A stretch of 64,000 nucleotides of DNA, taken from positions 1-64,000 of the forward strand of contig NZ_CYIG01000019.1 in the NCBI RefSeq assembly GCF_001298675.1. The letters are read 5' to 3'. How positions within the stretch are numbered: the stretch's first letter is position 1; each line of letters begins with the position of its first letter. A model generated the notes under the pieces. The model did no database searches. It saw only the letters and a list, made by a program, of their open reading frames with translations, and was not told the DNA's origin. This DNA is from Paenacidovorax caeni. GTDB taxonomy: Bacteria > Pseudomonadota > Gammaproteobacteria > Burkholderiales > Burkholderiaceae_C. Positions 1 to 7,393 of this stretch are shown one piece after another. The position numbers and the translations under genes were made by a program.

Positions 1-184
1 GTGCGTCCGCAGGGCGTCAAATGGGCGTGCCGCTGGCTCATAACGCCGGAATTTGCCGGCGAATCGAGCTGCCATCGTCGCTTCGATCCGCATCGCGAAA
101 CTCAACGTGCCTCAGTCAGCTCGGACACGCAGGCGGACTGGGTTTTGCAGACCTTCCTTAAGCGCCCCCAAAGAACATTGAACA
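1..184. other. Left-edge region without a confident gene
   Basis: No gene is supported here. An open minus-strand frame runs from an ATG at position 93 off the left edge (31 codons) and could be the 5' end of a gene, but it is too short to recognise. A small CCGG-flanked inverted repeat (CGCCGG...CCGGCG, about 45-62) could be a terminator or chance. A plus-strand open frame across 1-399 is most simply a shadow of the diguanylate cyclase gene that begins its 3' end at 245. Confidence 0.3.
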
Positions 185-186
185 AA

Positions 187-233
187 TCTGCCTCCAACCC
201 AATACAGGAAAGCGCAAGCAGCTATCAAAAACA
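187..233 (-). repeat. Comamonadaceae-type short intergenic repeat, copy 1
   Basis: Read on the minus strand this contains TAGCTGCTTGCGCTTTCC followed by an ATTGGGTTGGAGGC-like tail. This is the same core as twelve other copies in the window. It begins just beyond the stop codon of the diguanylate cyclase gene, the usual position for this family. Confidence 0.7.
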
Positions 234-244
234 GAGTGGCACCA

Positions 245-2284
245 TCACACCGCTGAGGCCTTCTGCGCATGCTCCACCACCCGGTTGCGCCCCGCACGCT
301 TGGCGGCATAGCAGGCCATGTCGGCGGCATGCAGCACCTCGGTCACATTGGCCAGGCCCGTATCCAGCATCACCACGCCAATGCTGGCCCCAAGGGTGAA
401 GCTGCGCCCCTGGTAGGCAGGCTCCCAGTCCTGCAGCGCCGCACGCAACTGCTCGGCCACGGCCAGCCCACGTGCATGGGTGCAGCCCGGAAGCACCACG
501 GCGAACTCGTCACCGCCCACCCGCGCAGCCCAGCCGATCTGGCGCACCTGCGTCTCGATCAGGCGCGCCACGTGGCGCAGCACGTCGTTACCCGCCTCGT
601 GGCCCGCCTCGTCGTTGAGCACGGCGAAGTGGTCCAGATCGAGAAACAGCAGCACGCCTACACCACCCGCCGCGCCTTCCTGCCGCTGCGCAAGCAGGTT
701 CTGCAGGCGCAACTCCAGCCCGGCGCGGTTGGCCAGCAGCGTCAGCGGGTCGTGCCGCACGCCCCAGTCCTGCTGGCGCAGCGCCTCGCGCTCGGCAGTC
801 ATGTCCTCCAGAATCCAGACCGACCCGACGCCCTCTTCCGCCTGCCCCAGGGCATGGCCCTGCACGCGCACCCAGACCGGCCCGCCATCCTTGCGCTGAA
901 AGCACACGTCGCCGTTGAAGGCGCCATGGGCCGTGAACGCCTGGCGCACCTGGCGCTCCAGATGCTGGTAATCGGCCACCGAGGCGTGCAGCATGCTGGC
1001 GTGCTGGCCACGCAGTGCATCCAGCGAATAGCCGAGCATGTGGCAGGCTTGGCGGTTGAGCAGCTCAAAGACACCGCTGCGGATGATGACGATGCCGACG
1101 GGCGCATGGTCGAGGATCGCCTGGAAACGCACACCCAGCACCGCATGCTGCTCGCGCAACTGGGCGCGCTGGTGCCCCAGGCTGCGCAGCACGTCGACCA
1201 AGGCATCCACCTCGCCCGCCGCGCGCGGCCAGGGCTCAAGGGCGCTAGGCCCGGCTTGCAGCAGTTGCGGCGCACGATGGCGCAGCACGGCCAGCGGTTG
1301 CGCCACCCAGGCCATGCACAGCATGGCGCCCAGGGCAATGAGCAGCAGCAAGGCTGCTGCCATCCACCACATCTGGCCCGACCCACCCTGCCCCGGCACC
1401 GCGCGCACCTGCACATCGCTGACGCGCGCCACCATCCATTGCGGCAACGGCATGCCGGCCATGCTCACGATGTGGGCGGGCTGCAGCTGGGTCTGCGCAC
1501 CATCGACGATGGCCTGCGCACGCGCCTGCCAATCGGCATAGGCCTGCGCCAGGCCGGGTTCGTCGCGCACCTGGCCGAGGATGCGCGCGGGCTGCGAGTG
1601 CGCCAGGATGGTGCCGTCGCGCGTGAACACGACCAGGCGCGAGTCGGCACGCAGCGGCAGCGCCAGGGCCGGCGGCAGCAGGGCCTGGGATTGCAGGCGC
1701 AGCGTGCCACCGATGACGCCGAACAGACTGCCGTCCTCGCGGTGCAGCGGCATCGTGAAGAGCAGCCGCGCCTCACTGGTGTGCTCGGCGATGGGCTCGG
1801 AAACCTGGGGCTTGCCGTCGGCCAGCGCGCGGCGCAGGCCGTCGCGCTCTGCGGGGTCGAGACTGCCGGCCTGCTGCACGCGACCATGGCGCAGGTACAG
1901 GCTCAGCAGGCCATTGGAGCGCGCCACCAGCAGGCTGTCGAAAAAGCGGGCGGGCTGTAGCCCCTGGTGGAGCTGCGCTTCCAGCGCAGCAGGCGACTCG
2001 ACCATGGACGGCGTGATACCCGCCGCCACGGATGCCAGCAGACGCTGGCTTTGCTCGACCTTGCCGGCCAGCAAGCGCGCCAGCATTTCGACTTCGTCGT
2101 TTTGCTGCGCTGCCAGCCGCTGCACGGTTTCCTGTCCCGACGCCTGCGCCACGATGAAGGCCCCGAGCCCCCCAGCGAGGGCCACTGCGAGCGCGGCCAC
2201 GAGCATGAGACGCCAGACCATGGCGCCGGGTGCCCACCAAAAGCTGGCCACGGCCCCGGGATGCCCCTGCGGCGAGGGACTCAT
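245..2284 (-). CDS. Membrane-bound diguanylate cyclase (sensor-PAS-GGDEF)
   Basis: Predicted diguanylate cyclase that makes c-di-GMP from two GTP at the inner membrane. The 679-residue protein has a transmembrane helix near residues 23-45, a periplasmic Cache-like sensor region of about 250 residues, a second helix near 305-327, a short linker, a PAS domain from about 386 and a C-terminal GGDEF domain with an intact GGDEF signature near 592. The product-inhibition I-site, RxxD upstream of GGDEF, reads RQIG, so the Asp is missing and feedback inhibition by c-di-GMP is probably weak (inference). The ligand of the sensor cannot be told. The gene stands alone, facing the same way as the Crp/Fnr gene behind it, with a palindrome about 70 bp upstream of the start. 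An internal ATG at 2221 is an alternative start that would still keep the first helix. Confidence 0.9.
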   Translation of the reverse strand: MSPSPQGHPGAVASFWWAPGAMVWRLMLVAALAVALAGGLGAFIVAQASGQETVQRLAAQQNDEVEMLARLLAGKVEQSQRLLASVAAGITPSMVESPAALEAQLHQGLQPARFFDSLLVARSNGLLSLYLRHGRVQQAGSLDPAERDGLRRALADGKPQVSEPIAEHTSEARLLFTMPLHREDGSLFGVIGGTLRLQSQALLPPALALPLRADSRLVVFTRDGTILAHSQPARILGQVRDEPGLAQAYADWQARAQAIVDGAQTQLQPAHIVSMAGMPLPQWMVARVSDVQVRAVPGQGGSGQMWWMAAALLLLIALGAMLCMAWVAQPLAVLRHRAPQLLQAGPSALEPWPRAAGEVDALVDVLRSLGHQRAQLREQHAVLGVRFQAILDHAPVGIVIIRSGVFELLNRQACHMLGYSLDALRGQHASMLHASVADYQHLERQVRQAFTAHGAFNGDVCFQRKDGGPVWVRVQGHALGQAEEGVGSVWILEDMTAEREALRQQDWGVRHDPLTLLANRAGLELRLQNLLAQRQEGAAGGVGVLLFLDLDHFAVLNDEAGHEAGNDVLRHVARLIETQVRQIGWAARVGGDEFAVVLPGCTHARGLAVAEQLRAALQDWEPAYQGRSFTLGASIGVVMLDTGLANVTEVLHAADMACYAAKRAGRNRVVEHAQKASAV

Positions 2285-2353
2285 ACGCAGCCCCGCAGGC
2301 GCCCCGCTGCACGGGCCAAGGCGGCAGAGGCAAAGATGGAAGTCATGGTGCGT

Positions 2354-2388
2354 TGCGTATCCCTGAGTAGCTCAGGCAAATATACGCA
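2354..2388. promoter_or_regulatory. Two-tier palindrome upstream of the diguanylate cyclase gene
   Basis: TGCGTAT (2354-2360) pairs with ATACGCA (2382-2388), and inside it CCTGAG (2362-2367) pairs with CTCAGG (2371-2376) around TAG. The whole is centred about 87 bp upstream of the diguanylate cyclase ATG. It could be a dimeric-regulator operator or a leader hairpin; no protein can be assigned. Confidence 0.4.
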
Positions 2389-2468
2389 GCGCATTGGCCA
2401 CACCGCCTGGGTGGAACCCTTGAAGCACGGGGCGGAAAACCCTGATCCGCACCAGGGTAGAAATCGCT

Positions 2469-3092
2469 TTAAACGCCCGCGACCATTTGCAGCGCGCGCG
2501 GCTGCGGCAGGGCCAGCACGTTGCCCGTCCCGGCGATGAGCCCGTGCTCGCGCAGATGGCGCAGCACGCGCGAAAAGGTTTCGGGCGCAATGCCGAGCTG
2601 CGCGGCGATCAGGCGCTTGCGCTGGTGCAGGGTCACGCGCAGGGAGCCGTTGCCGTCGTGCTGGGCATGGCGCAGCAGCCACTGGGCGCAGCGCGCCTCG
2701 GCGTCTTGCGCCAGGCGGCTCACGGCCAGCTCGGTCTGCTGGCAGTAGCCAGCGGCCATGTCGCGCAGCAGGCTCTGCACCGAATCGGGGAGCACGGCGA
2801 AGCCACGCATGAACGTGTCGCGTGGCACGCTGCGCATGTGCACCACGGTTTCCGCCACCATGTCGACGGCGCAGGGCTGTTCCAGCAGCACCGGTGCAGC
2901 ATCAAGCCACGCGGGGCCTTCCACCACGCCGAGCTGATGGCGCATCTGCTCGCCATCGCGCACGCCCAGCAGCACGCGGCCGCTGTCAATGTGCAGTACC
3001 GAGGTGGGCCGCTGGTTGCGCACGCGCAGCACCCCGCCAGGCGCCACCACTTCGGCCTGAGCGGAGGGGTCGAAAGACGGAGTCAGGAACAT
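2469..3092 (-). CDS. Crp/Fnr-family transcriptional regulator
   Basis: A 207-residue regulator with an N-terminal cyclic-nucleotide-binding-like beta roll (about 10-115), a long dimerisation helix and a C-terminal winged helix. The recognition helix carries E-T-F-S-R (residues 171-175), the E..SR arrangement that in FNR-type proteins reads TTGAT-N4-ATCAA sites. The N-terminal cysteine cluster that holds the Fe-S centre of true FNR is absent; cysteines occur only singly, and residues expected for cAMP contact are not evident. This fits a DNR/NnrR-like or other FNR subgroup, possibly sensing NO or redox through another cofactor (inference). A near-perfect FNR box lies about 42 bp upstream of the start, suggesting autoregulation or control by FNR. 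Nothing in the immediate neighbourhood indicates its targets. Confidence 0.85.
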   Translation of the reverse strand: MFLTPSFDPSAQAEVVAPGGVLRVRNQRPTSVLHIDSGRVLLGVRDGEQMRHQLGVVEGPAWLDAAPVLLEQPCAVDMVAETVVHMRSVPRDTFMRGFAVLPDSVQSLLRDMAAGYCQQTELAVSRLAQDAEARCAQWLLRHAQHDGNGSLRVTLHQRKRLIAAQLGIAPETFSRVLRHLREHGLIAGTGNVLALPQPRALQMVAGV

Positions 3093-3127
3093 GGCTGCGA
3101 CTGTGCACGCCCGCGGCCTTTCGGGTT

Positions 3128-3141
3128 TTGAGACAAATCAA
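3128..3141. promoter_or_regulatory. FNR/DNR-type operator
   Basis: TTGAGACAAATCAA matches the FNR-family consensus TTGAT-N4-ATCAA at 9 of 10 defined positions. It lies about 42 bp upstream of the Crp/Fnr-family gene, whose own recognition helix is of the FNR type, so it is a plausible autoregulatory or FNR-controlled site. Confidence 0.6.
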
Positions 3142-3178
3142 CAAAACCCCTGCGCTACCGTCAAGAATGTAAAAGATG

Positions 3179-4384
3179 TCAGCGGGGTGCGGCCCCGGCC
3201 TCAAACCACTGCCGCACGAGCGTGCGCTCGGCATCGGTCATGCCGGTGGCGTTGTTCATGGGCATGAGTTTTTGCACCACCACCTGCTGGTAAATGGCTT
3301 GTGCGTTCTGCCGCACCGCGTCGGCCGTGTCGAAGCGCAGGTTTTTCATCTGCACCTGCGCTCCATGGCAGCTGTAGCAGCGCTGCGCCAGCACGCCCTG
3401 TACGGTGGCGAAGTCCGCCACTGGCGCAGCCGCTCCCGCAGGCGCCGGGGCGGCGGGGGCCGGGCGCATCCAGACAATCGCGGCCAGCAACACGGCCACG
3501 CCGGCCAGCGCATAGGGCAGCGGATTGCCGTTGCGCCCCAGCTTGTAGCCGTGGCGCGCCACGAAGAACTGGCGGATGGCGGCGCCCGCGAACATCATGA
3601 GGATGAGCACCAGCCAGTTCTGTGGGTGGCTCCAGGTGAAGCTGTAATGGTTGCTGAGCATGGCAAACAGCACGGGCAGCGTGAAGTAGGTGTTGTGCAC
3701 GCTGCGCTGCTTGCCGCGCTTGCCGTGGATCGGGTCCACGGGCTGGCCGGCCTTGATGGAGGCCACCACCGTGCGCTGGCCGGGGATGATCCAGAAGAAC
3801 ACGTTGGCACTCATGGCGGTGGCGATCATCGCGCCCACCAGCAGAAAGGCCGCACGGCCCGCGAACCAGTGGCACGCCAGCCACGAGGCCACACACACCA
3901 ACCCCAGCACCAGGACGCCGACGATCGCGTCGCCGTTTTTCTTCTGCCCAAAGGTGCGGCACGCCAGGTCGTACAGCAGCCAGAACACGGCCAGGAAGCC
4001 CAGCGCCACCGCGATGGCTGTGGACGGTGCCCAATCCATGCGCGACTTATCGACCAGGTACGTGCTGGCGTTCCAGAGGTACGAGACGGTGAAGAGCGCG
4101 AAGCCGCTGAGCCAGGTGCTGTAGCTCTCCCAGAAGAACCAGTGCAAGTGCTTGGGCAGTTGCGGCGGCGAGACGTTGAACTTCACCGGATGGTAGAAGC
4201 CGCCGCCGTGCACGGCCCAGAGCTCACCGCTCACGCCCTGCTTTTTCAGGTCTTCGTCCTCGGGCGGCGTGAGGCTGCTGTCGAGGAAGACGAAATAGAA
4301 CGACGAGCCGATCCAGGCGATGGCAGTGATGACGTGGAGCCAGCGCAACAGCAGGTTGGCCCAGTCGAGAAGATAGCTTTCCAT
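3179..4384 (-). CDS. puuD: Cytochrome c-linked urate oxidase (urate hydroxylase)
   Basis: Membrane urate hydroxylase of the PuuD family, which oxidises urate to 5-hydroxyisourate and passes electrons to the respiratory chain instead of making hydrogen peroxide. The N-terminal part (DUF989) has several transmembrane helices with conserved histidines, beginning LLRWLHVITAIAWIG. The C-terminal periplasmic domain is a cytochrome c with one haem site, C336-Y-S-C339-H340, and a downstream Met-rich segment that could give the axial ligand. The ATG at 4384 was chosen because AAGG lies nine bases upstream; an in-frame TTG at 4393 sits too close to that site. uraH, the next enzyme of the pathway, and xdhC are neighbours. 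The gene is separated from its likely upstream control region by a 268-bp inverted-repeat element. Confidence 0.9.
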   Translation of the reverse strand: MESYLLDWANLLLRWLHVITAIAWIGSSFYFVFLDSSLTPPEDEDLKKQGVSGELWAVHGGGFYHPVKFNVSPPQLPKHLHWFFWESYSTWLSGFALFTVSYLWNASTYLVDKSRMDWAPSTAIAVALGFLAVFWLLYDLACRTFGQKKNGDAIVGVLVLGLVCVASWLACHWFAGRAAFLLVGAMIATAMSANVFFWIIPGQRTVVASIKAGQPVDPIHGKRGKQRSVHNTYFTLPVLFAMLSNHYSFTWSHPQNWLVLILMMFAGAAIRQFFVARHGYKLGRNGNPLPYALAGVAVLLAAIVWMRPAPAAPAPAGAAAPVADFATVQGVLAQRCYSCHGAQVQMKNLRFDTADAVRQNAQAIYQQVVVQKLMPMNNATGMTDAERTLVRQWFEAGAAPR

Positions 4385-4460
4385 GATTCTCAACCTTGCG
4401 GCATGGGTGCCGCTTTCATTGCAACCTGCTCACCACTGCGGGCGCTCTGAGCAGAACGAA

Positions 4461-4728
4461 AGAACGTGTTGACGATCTTTTCATAGTGTCCGTTGCCCCG
4501 CAAAGGCAATGGCTGCAAGGCGCCCACCGCAAGTCGCACTGGTGTGCGGCGAGGATGGGCAACGCCGCAGACGCTGCCTTTGCGGGGCAACCCTCCGGGC
4601 AAGGTAGCAAACAGCCGCACTCGTCGTTGCGCGCCTTGGCCAGGCCGCCGGCATGGCCTGCGGCGCGCGCCTCGATTGCGGCTGTTTGCTGCCTTGCGGG
4701 CACCATGAAAAGATCATCAACACGTTCT
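4461..4728. mobile_element. MITE-like element with 28-bp terminal inverted repeats
   Basis: The ends are a 28-bp inverted repeat with two mismatches: 4461-4488, starting AGAACGTGTTGACGATCTTT, against 4701-4728. Inside are two long hairpins: a perfect 16-bp stem (4493-4508 with 4575-4590, TTGCCCCGCAAAGGCA) and an approximately 19-bp stem (4601-4619 with 4677-4695, one mismatch around AAGGTAGCAAACAGCCGCA) with a further G+C-rich inner fold. It has no transposase-sized frame, so it would have to be moved in trans. No clear target-site duplication is visible. Small open frames across it on both strands are most likely not genes. The 428-bp gap between xdhC and puuD is mostly filled by this element. 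Confidence 0.7.
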
Positions 4729-4780
4729 AAGGCCGCGTACACACTCACCGGGCACCGCTGCGACCTGTCCGAGAAGGTGA

Positions 4781-4804
4781 AGTGTATGCAATTTTGGTGT
4801 ACGT
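4781..4804. promoter_or_regulatory. Putative purine-catabolism operator (puuD side)
   Basis: AGTGTATGCAATTTTGGTGTAC closely resembles the sequence at 6704-6726 upstream of uraH. Both share AGTGTAT-CA-TTTT and end in TAC; the spacing differs by one base. It lies upstream of puuD on the far side of the MITE-like element. Regulator unknown. Confidence 0.35.
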
Positions 4805-4822
4805 TTGCAGCCGCCAAAACCC

Positions 4823-5677
4823 TTATTCCGTGCGCCGTTGCAGCAGCTGCGCGGCCACGGCCACGGCGATCACCTCCGGTTCCTTGCCCTGGATGCCAGA
4901 AATGCCGATCGGGCAAGTGACGTGCGCCAGCTCCGCCGGCGTAAACCCGCGCGCGCGCAGCCGGTGGCTGAAGCGCGCCCATTTGCTGCGGCTGCCGATG
5001 AGCCCGATGAAGGGCAGGTCACCCCGCTCGCGCTGGCGCTGCAGGCACGCCATCACCACGTCCAGGTCCTCGGCATGGCTGAAGCTCATCACGAGCACCG
5101 CCGTACCCGGCGCGAGCTGCGGCACGGCGGCCTGCACGGGGCTGGAATGCTCGCACTGCACGCCCTCGGGCGCGGGGTTGGGAAAGATGCCATCGCGGCT
5201 GTCGATCCAGGTCAGCGCGAAAGGCAGCGGCTGCAGTACGCGCGCCAGCGCATGGCCCACGTGGCCGCCCCCAAACAACGCCACAGGCGCCAGGCGCGGG
5301 CCCAGGCGTTGGTACAGCGCGGCAACGTCGGCGGCCTTGATGACGGTGAAGCGCAGGTGCACGACGCCGCCACAGCACTGCCCCAGGCTGGGCCCGAGCG
5401 CAAAGCGCCACAGCGCATCCCCCGGAATACCCGCAAGGTGCGCACGCGCTGCCGCCAGTGCCTGCCACTCCAGATGGCCACCGCCCACCGTACCCACCAC
5501 GGCGCCACCGGCCTCGGCGCTGAAAACGGCCATCCAGGCGCCCGGCTCGCGCGGCGCCGAGCCTTGGGTAGACTCCACCTCCACGAGGCAGGCCGGACCA
5601 CGCGCCAGGCCGTCCAGCAAGCGCTGCCATGCCGCTGCCCCCGTCGTCACCGTCCCTGTATCCAGCCCCGTCACCAT
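4823..5677 (-). CDS. xdhC: Xanthine dehydrogenase accessory protein XdhC
   Basis: XdhC-family chaperone that helps insert the sulfurated molybdenum cofactor into xanthine dehydrogenase. The 284-residue protein has the N-terminal XdhC/CoxI domain followed by a C-terminal Rossmann-like domain with FGGGHVGHAL. The family motif CCGGVVHLRF is present. The start was placed at the ATG at 5677 because AAGGAG lies just in front, though only two bases away; the GTG at 5674 is almost as good. The open frame extends far upstream, but that extension would overlap the divergent lipoprotein gene and does not look like the family. No xdhA or xdhB is in the window, so the catalytic subunits must be elsewhere. 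The urate-degrading genes puuD and uraH flank it. Confidence 0.88.
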   Translation of the reverse strand: MVTGLDTGTVTTGAAAWQRLLDGLARGPACLVEVESTQGSAPREPGAWMAVFSAEAGGAVVGTVGGGHLEWQALAAARAHLAGIPGDALWRFALGPSLGQCCGGVVHLRFTVIKAADVAALYQRLGPRLAPVALFGGGHVGHALARVLQPLPFALTWIDSRDGIFPNPAPEGVQCEHSSPVQAAVPQLAPGTAVLVMSFSHAEDLDVVMACLQRQRERGDLPFIGLIGSRSKWARFSHRLRARGFTPAELAHVTCPIGISGIQGKEPEVIAVAVAAQLLQRRTE

Positions 5678-5722
5678 TACTCCTTGCAGGCTCCAGCCCT
5701 GTGCCAGCATAGCGCCCACACC

Positions 5723-6205
5723 ATGCATTTTTTCCGCCCGTCTTCCTCCTGCGTTTCCCGTGTCCGGCGTGCTGGCCTGCTGGCTGCAGCCACGGTCTGG
5801 CTGGCTGCCTGCCAAGCGCCGCCGCAGGGCCCGGGCGCGCCACTGCCCGCAGATAGTGCGCGGGTCTCCCAGGCCTCCACCGCCCGCGCCTACCGCGAGG
5901 ACGCTGCACGCCACCTGTACCAGCGCCATGCGGCACGCATCCACGCCGGCAAGCTGCCGGCCATGCTGTACGCCGTGGGCGTGCTGGACGTGGAGATCGA
6001 CCACACCGGCCAGATCAAGCGCCTGCACTGGCAGCGGGCGCCGCAGCATGCCCCCGAGGTGGTGCGGCAAATCGAAGCCCTGGTGCGCGCCGCAGCGCCC
6101 TTCCCGGCTCCTGCGCGCATGGGGCGCGTGACCTACACCGATGTCTGGCTCTGGGATGCCACGGGGCAGTTCCAGCTCGACACACTGACCGAGGGGCAGC
6201 TCTGA
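5723..6205 (+). CDS. Lipoprotein with TonB C-terminal-like fold
   Basis: A 160-residue predicted lipoprotein. The N-terminus is basic, then hydrophobic, and ends in a lipobox (VWLAAC, Cys near residue 30), so it should be lipid-anchored. The mature part contains YAVGVLDVEIDHTGQIKRL, a helix, and AAAPFPAPARMG, a pattern like the TonB C-terminal domain (beta strand, helix, A-x-FP). The actual role is unknown; such stand-alone domains are common in Burkholderiales. It is divergent from xdhC, with starts about 45 bp apart, and runs convergently into uraH with an intergenic repeat between them. Confidence 0.75.
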   Translation: MHFFRPSSSCVSRVRRAGLLAAATVWLAACQAPPQGPGAPLPADSARVSQASTARAYREDAARHLYQRHAARIHAGKLPAMLYAVGVLDVEIDHTGQIKRLHWQRAPQHAPEVVRQIEALVRAAAPFPAPARMGRVTYTDVWLWDATGQFQLDTLTEGQL

Positions 6206-6300
6206 AAAAATGAGCAGCTAGCGCTTTCTCCAATTGGGTTTCAAGATGTTTTCGATTTGAAAACTTTGTGCATCAAGCGCTAGCAGCTATTGTTTCATGA
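6205..6300. repeat. Double, inverted copy of the intergenic repeat, copy 2
   Basis: Two head-to-head cores are present: GAGCAGCTAGCGCTTTCTCC at 6211-6230 and, inverted, CATCAAGCGCTAGCAGCTAT at 6271-6290. Between them lies an A+T-rich palindromic segment (TTTTCGATTTGAAAA). It fills the convergent gap between the lipoprotein gene and uraH and could act as a bidirectional terminator. Confidence 0.7.
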
Positions 6301-6309
6301 GCACCGGAC

Positions 6310-6660
6310 TCACGACCCTCGGTACGTGGAATAGCTCCACGGACTCACCAGCAGCGGCACGTGGTAGTGCTGGTCGGCGTGGGCCACGCCGAAGTCCAGG
6401 CTGACCTGGTTCAGAAAGTTGGGCTCGGGCAGCTGCACGCCGCGCGCCTTGAAATACCCCGCCACATCGAACGTCAGGCGGTAGGTGCCAGCACGCAGGC
6501 TGGCGTTGTCGAACAGGGGGGCATCGGTGCGGCCGTCGTGGTTCAGTACGAGGCGCTTGACCAGCGTGGCCGTCTCGCCGTCGGTGGCGTACAGCGCCAC
6601 CGCCATGCCCGCGGCCGGGCAGCCATGCATGGTGTCGAGGACGTGGGTGCTCAGGCCCAT
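6310..6660 (-). CDS. uraH: 5-hydroxyisourate hydrolase
   Basis: Transthyretin-like hydrolase that converts 5-hydroxyisourate, the product of PuuD, to OHCU on the way to allantoin. The 116-residue length is normal for the family. The N-terminal [12 protein letters not shown] motif and the C-terminal YRGS tetrapeptide, both part of the active site, are present. The start ATG at 6660 gives the standard beginning MGLSTHVLD. It is a single gene ending against a repeat element. A sequence resembling an operator lies about 45 bp upstream and is shared with the region upstream of puuD, suggesting joint regulation. OHCU decarboxylase and allantoinase genes were not seen. Confidence 0.93.
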   Translation of the reverse strand: MGLSTHVLDTMHGCPAAGMAVALYATDGETATLVKRLVLNHDGRTDAPLFDNASLRAGTYRLTFDVAGYFKARGVQLPEPNFLNQVSLDFGVAHADQHYHVPLLVSPWSYSTYRGS

Positions 6661-6703
6661 GGAACTTCTCCTATGCCGCTCTGTGGCGGTATGCGATCAC
6701 CAA

Positions 6704-6726
6704 AGTGTATACAGTTTTTGTACATC
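6704..6726. promoter_or_regulatory. Putative purine-catabolism operator (uraH side)
   Basis: AGTGTATACAGTTTTTGTAC includes the imperfect palindrome TGTATAC...TTGTACA and resembles the site at 4781-4804. It lies 44-66 bp upstream of the uraH start, the position expected for an operator. A GntR- or LysR-type regulator is possible but not shown. Confidence 0.4.
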
Positions 6727-6766
6727 AAACTCCAGTGGATACCCGCACACCGAGCGAACAGAGGCC

Positions 6767-7333
6767 CTAGCCGAGTCCGGAGAGCCCCACCAGCGCGCCG
6801 GCCTGCAGGTGCCCGAGCACGATCATTGCCACCTGCAGCAGCACCAGCGCCACCAGCGGCGCGAGGTCGAGCCCGCCCACCAGCGGCACCACGCGCCGCA
6901 AAGGCCGCAGCAGCGGCTCGCTCAGGCGCTCGATCACGCCGGCGATGGGCGAGCGCGTCTGCACCCAGGACAACAGTGCGTACACGATCAGCAGGCCCGT
7001 AAGGCCCGAGAGGACGATGCGCGCAAGGCCGAACAGGGCCAGCACAGGCAGCGCAGCCAGCGGCACCACGCCCCCGAAGAACAGCCACAGCAGCAGGTAC
7101 TGGGCCGCTTGCAGCAGCAGTGCGGCCACCAGGCTTGACAGGTCCCAGCGCCCTGCGGGGGGGATCACGCGGCGCAGCGGCATCACCAGCCAATCGGTCA
7201 GCGCAAACACCAACTGGCCTACCGGATTGGCGAACGGTATGCGCTGCAACTGCATATACAAGCGCAGCAAGCAGGCGCCCGTGAGCAGGCCGGCCACGAC
7301 ATCGAGCAAGAGGGTAACGATCTGGTAGAGCAT
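6767..7333 (-). CDS. YggT family membrane protein
   Basis: A 188-residue integral membrane protein with the duplicated YggT domain: each half has a hydrophobic helix, then a conserved segment (DWLVMPLRRVIPPAG in the first, EPLLRPLRRVVPLVGG in the second) and a further hydrophobic stretch. Members of this family are linked with osmotic tolerance and, in other lineages, cell division or membrane assembly, but the biochemical role is unknown. The ATG at 7333 gives a hydrophobic N-terminus typical of the family; the longer open frame upstream is a shadow of the divergent gene. Starts of the two divergent genes are about 60 bp apart. Confidence 0.85.
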   Translation of the reverse strand: MLYQIVTLLLDVVAGLLTGACLLRLYMQLQRIPFANPVGQLVFALTDWLVMPLRRVIPPAGRWDLSSLVAALLLQAAQYLLLWLFFGGVVPLAALPVLALFGLARIVLSGLTGLLIVYALLSWVQTRSPIAGVIERLSEPLLRPLRRVVPLVGGLDLAPLVALVLLQVAMIVLGHLQAGALVGLSGLG

Positions 7334-7393
7334 CGGCAGTGGCGGACAACGGGGCGGACCCCAACCCATGGGATGATAGCGGGCTCGACCACC

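Noticed and set aside
1-93. 5' part of a minus-strand gene leaving the window
   Set aside because: Open for 31 codons with only a weak ribosome-binding site and no recognisable sequence; noted but not called as a gene.
4461-4728. Integron attC site
   Set aside because: The ends do not have the R and L box layout of attC, and no integrase or gene cassettes are near.
4396-4982. Short proteins on both strands across the inverted-repeat element
   Set aside because: They translate the inverted-repeat element itself and part of xdhC; both strands give similar KRSSTR phrases because of the terminal repeats.
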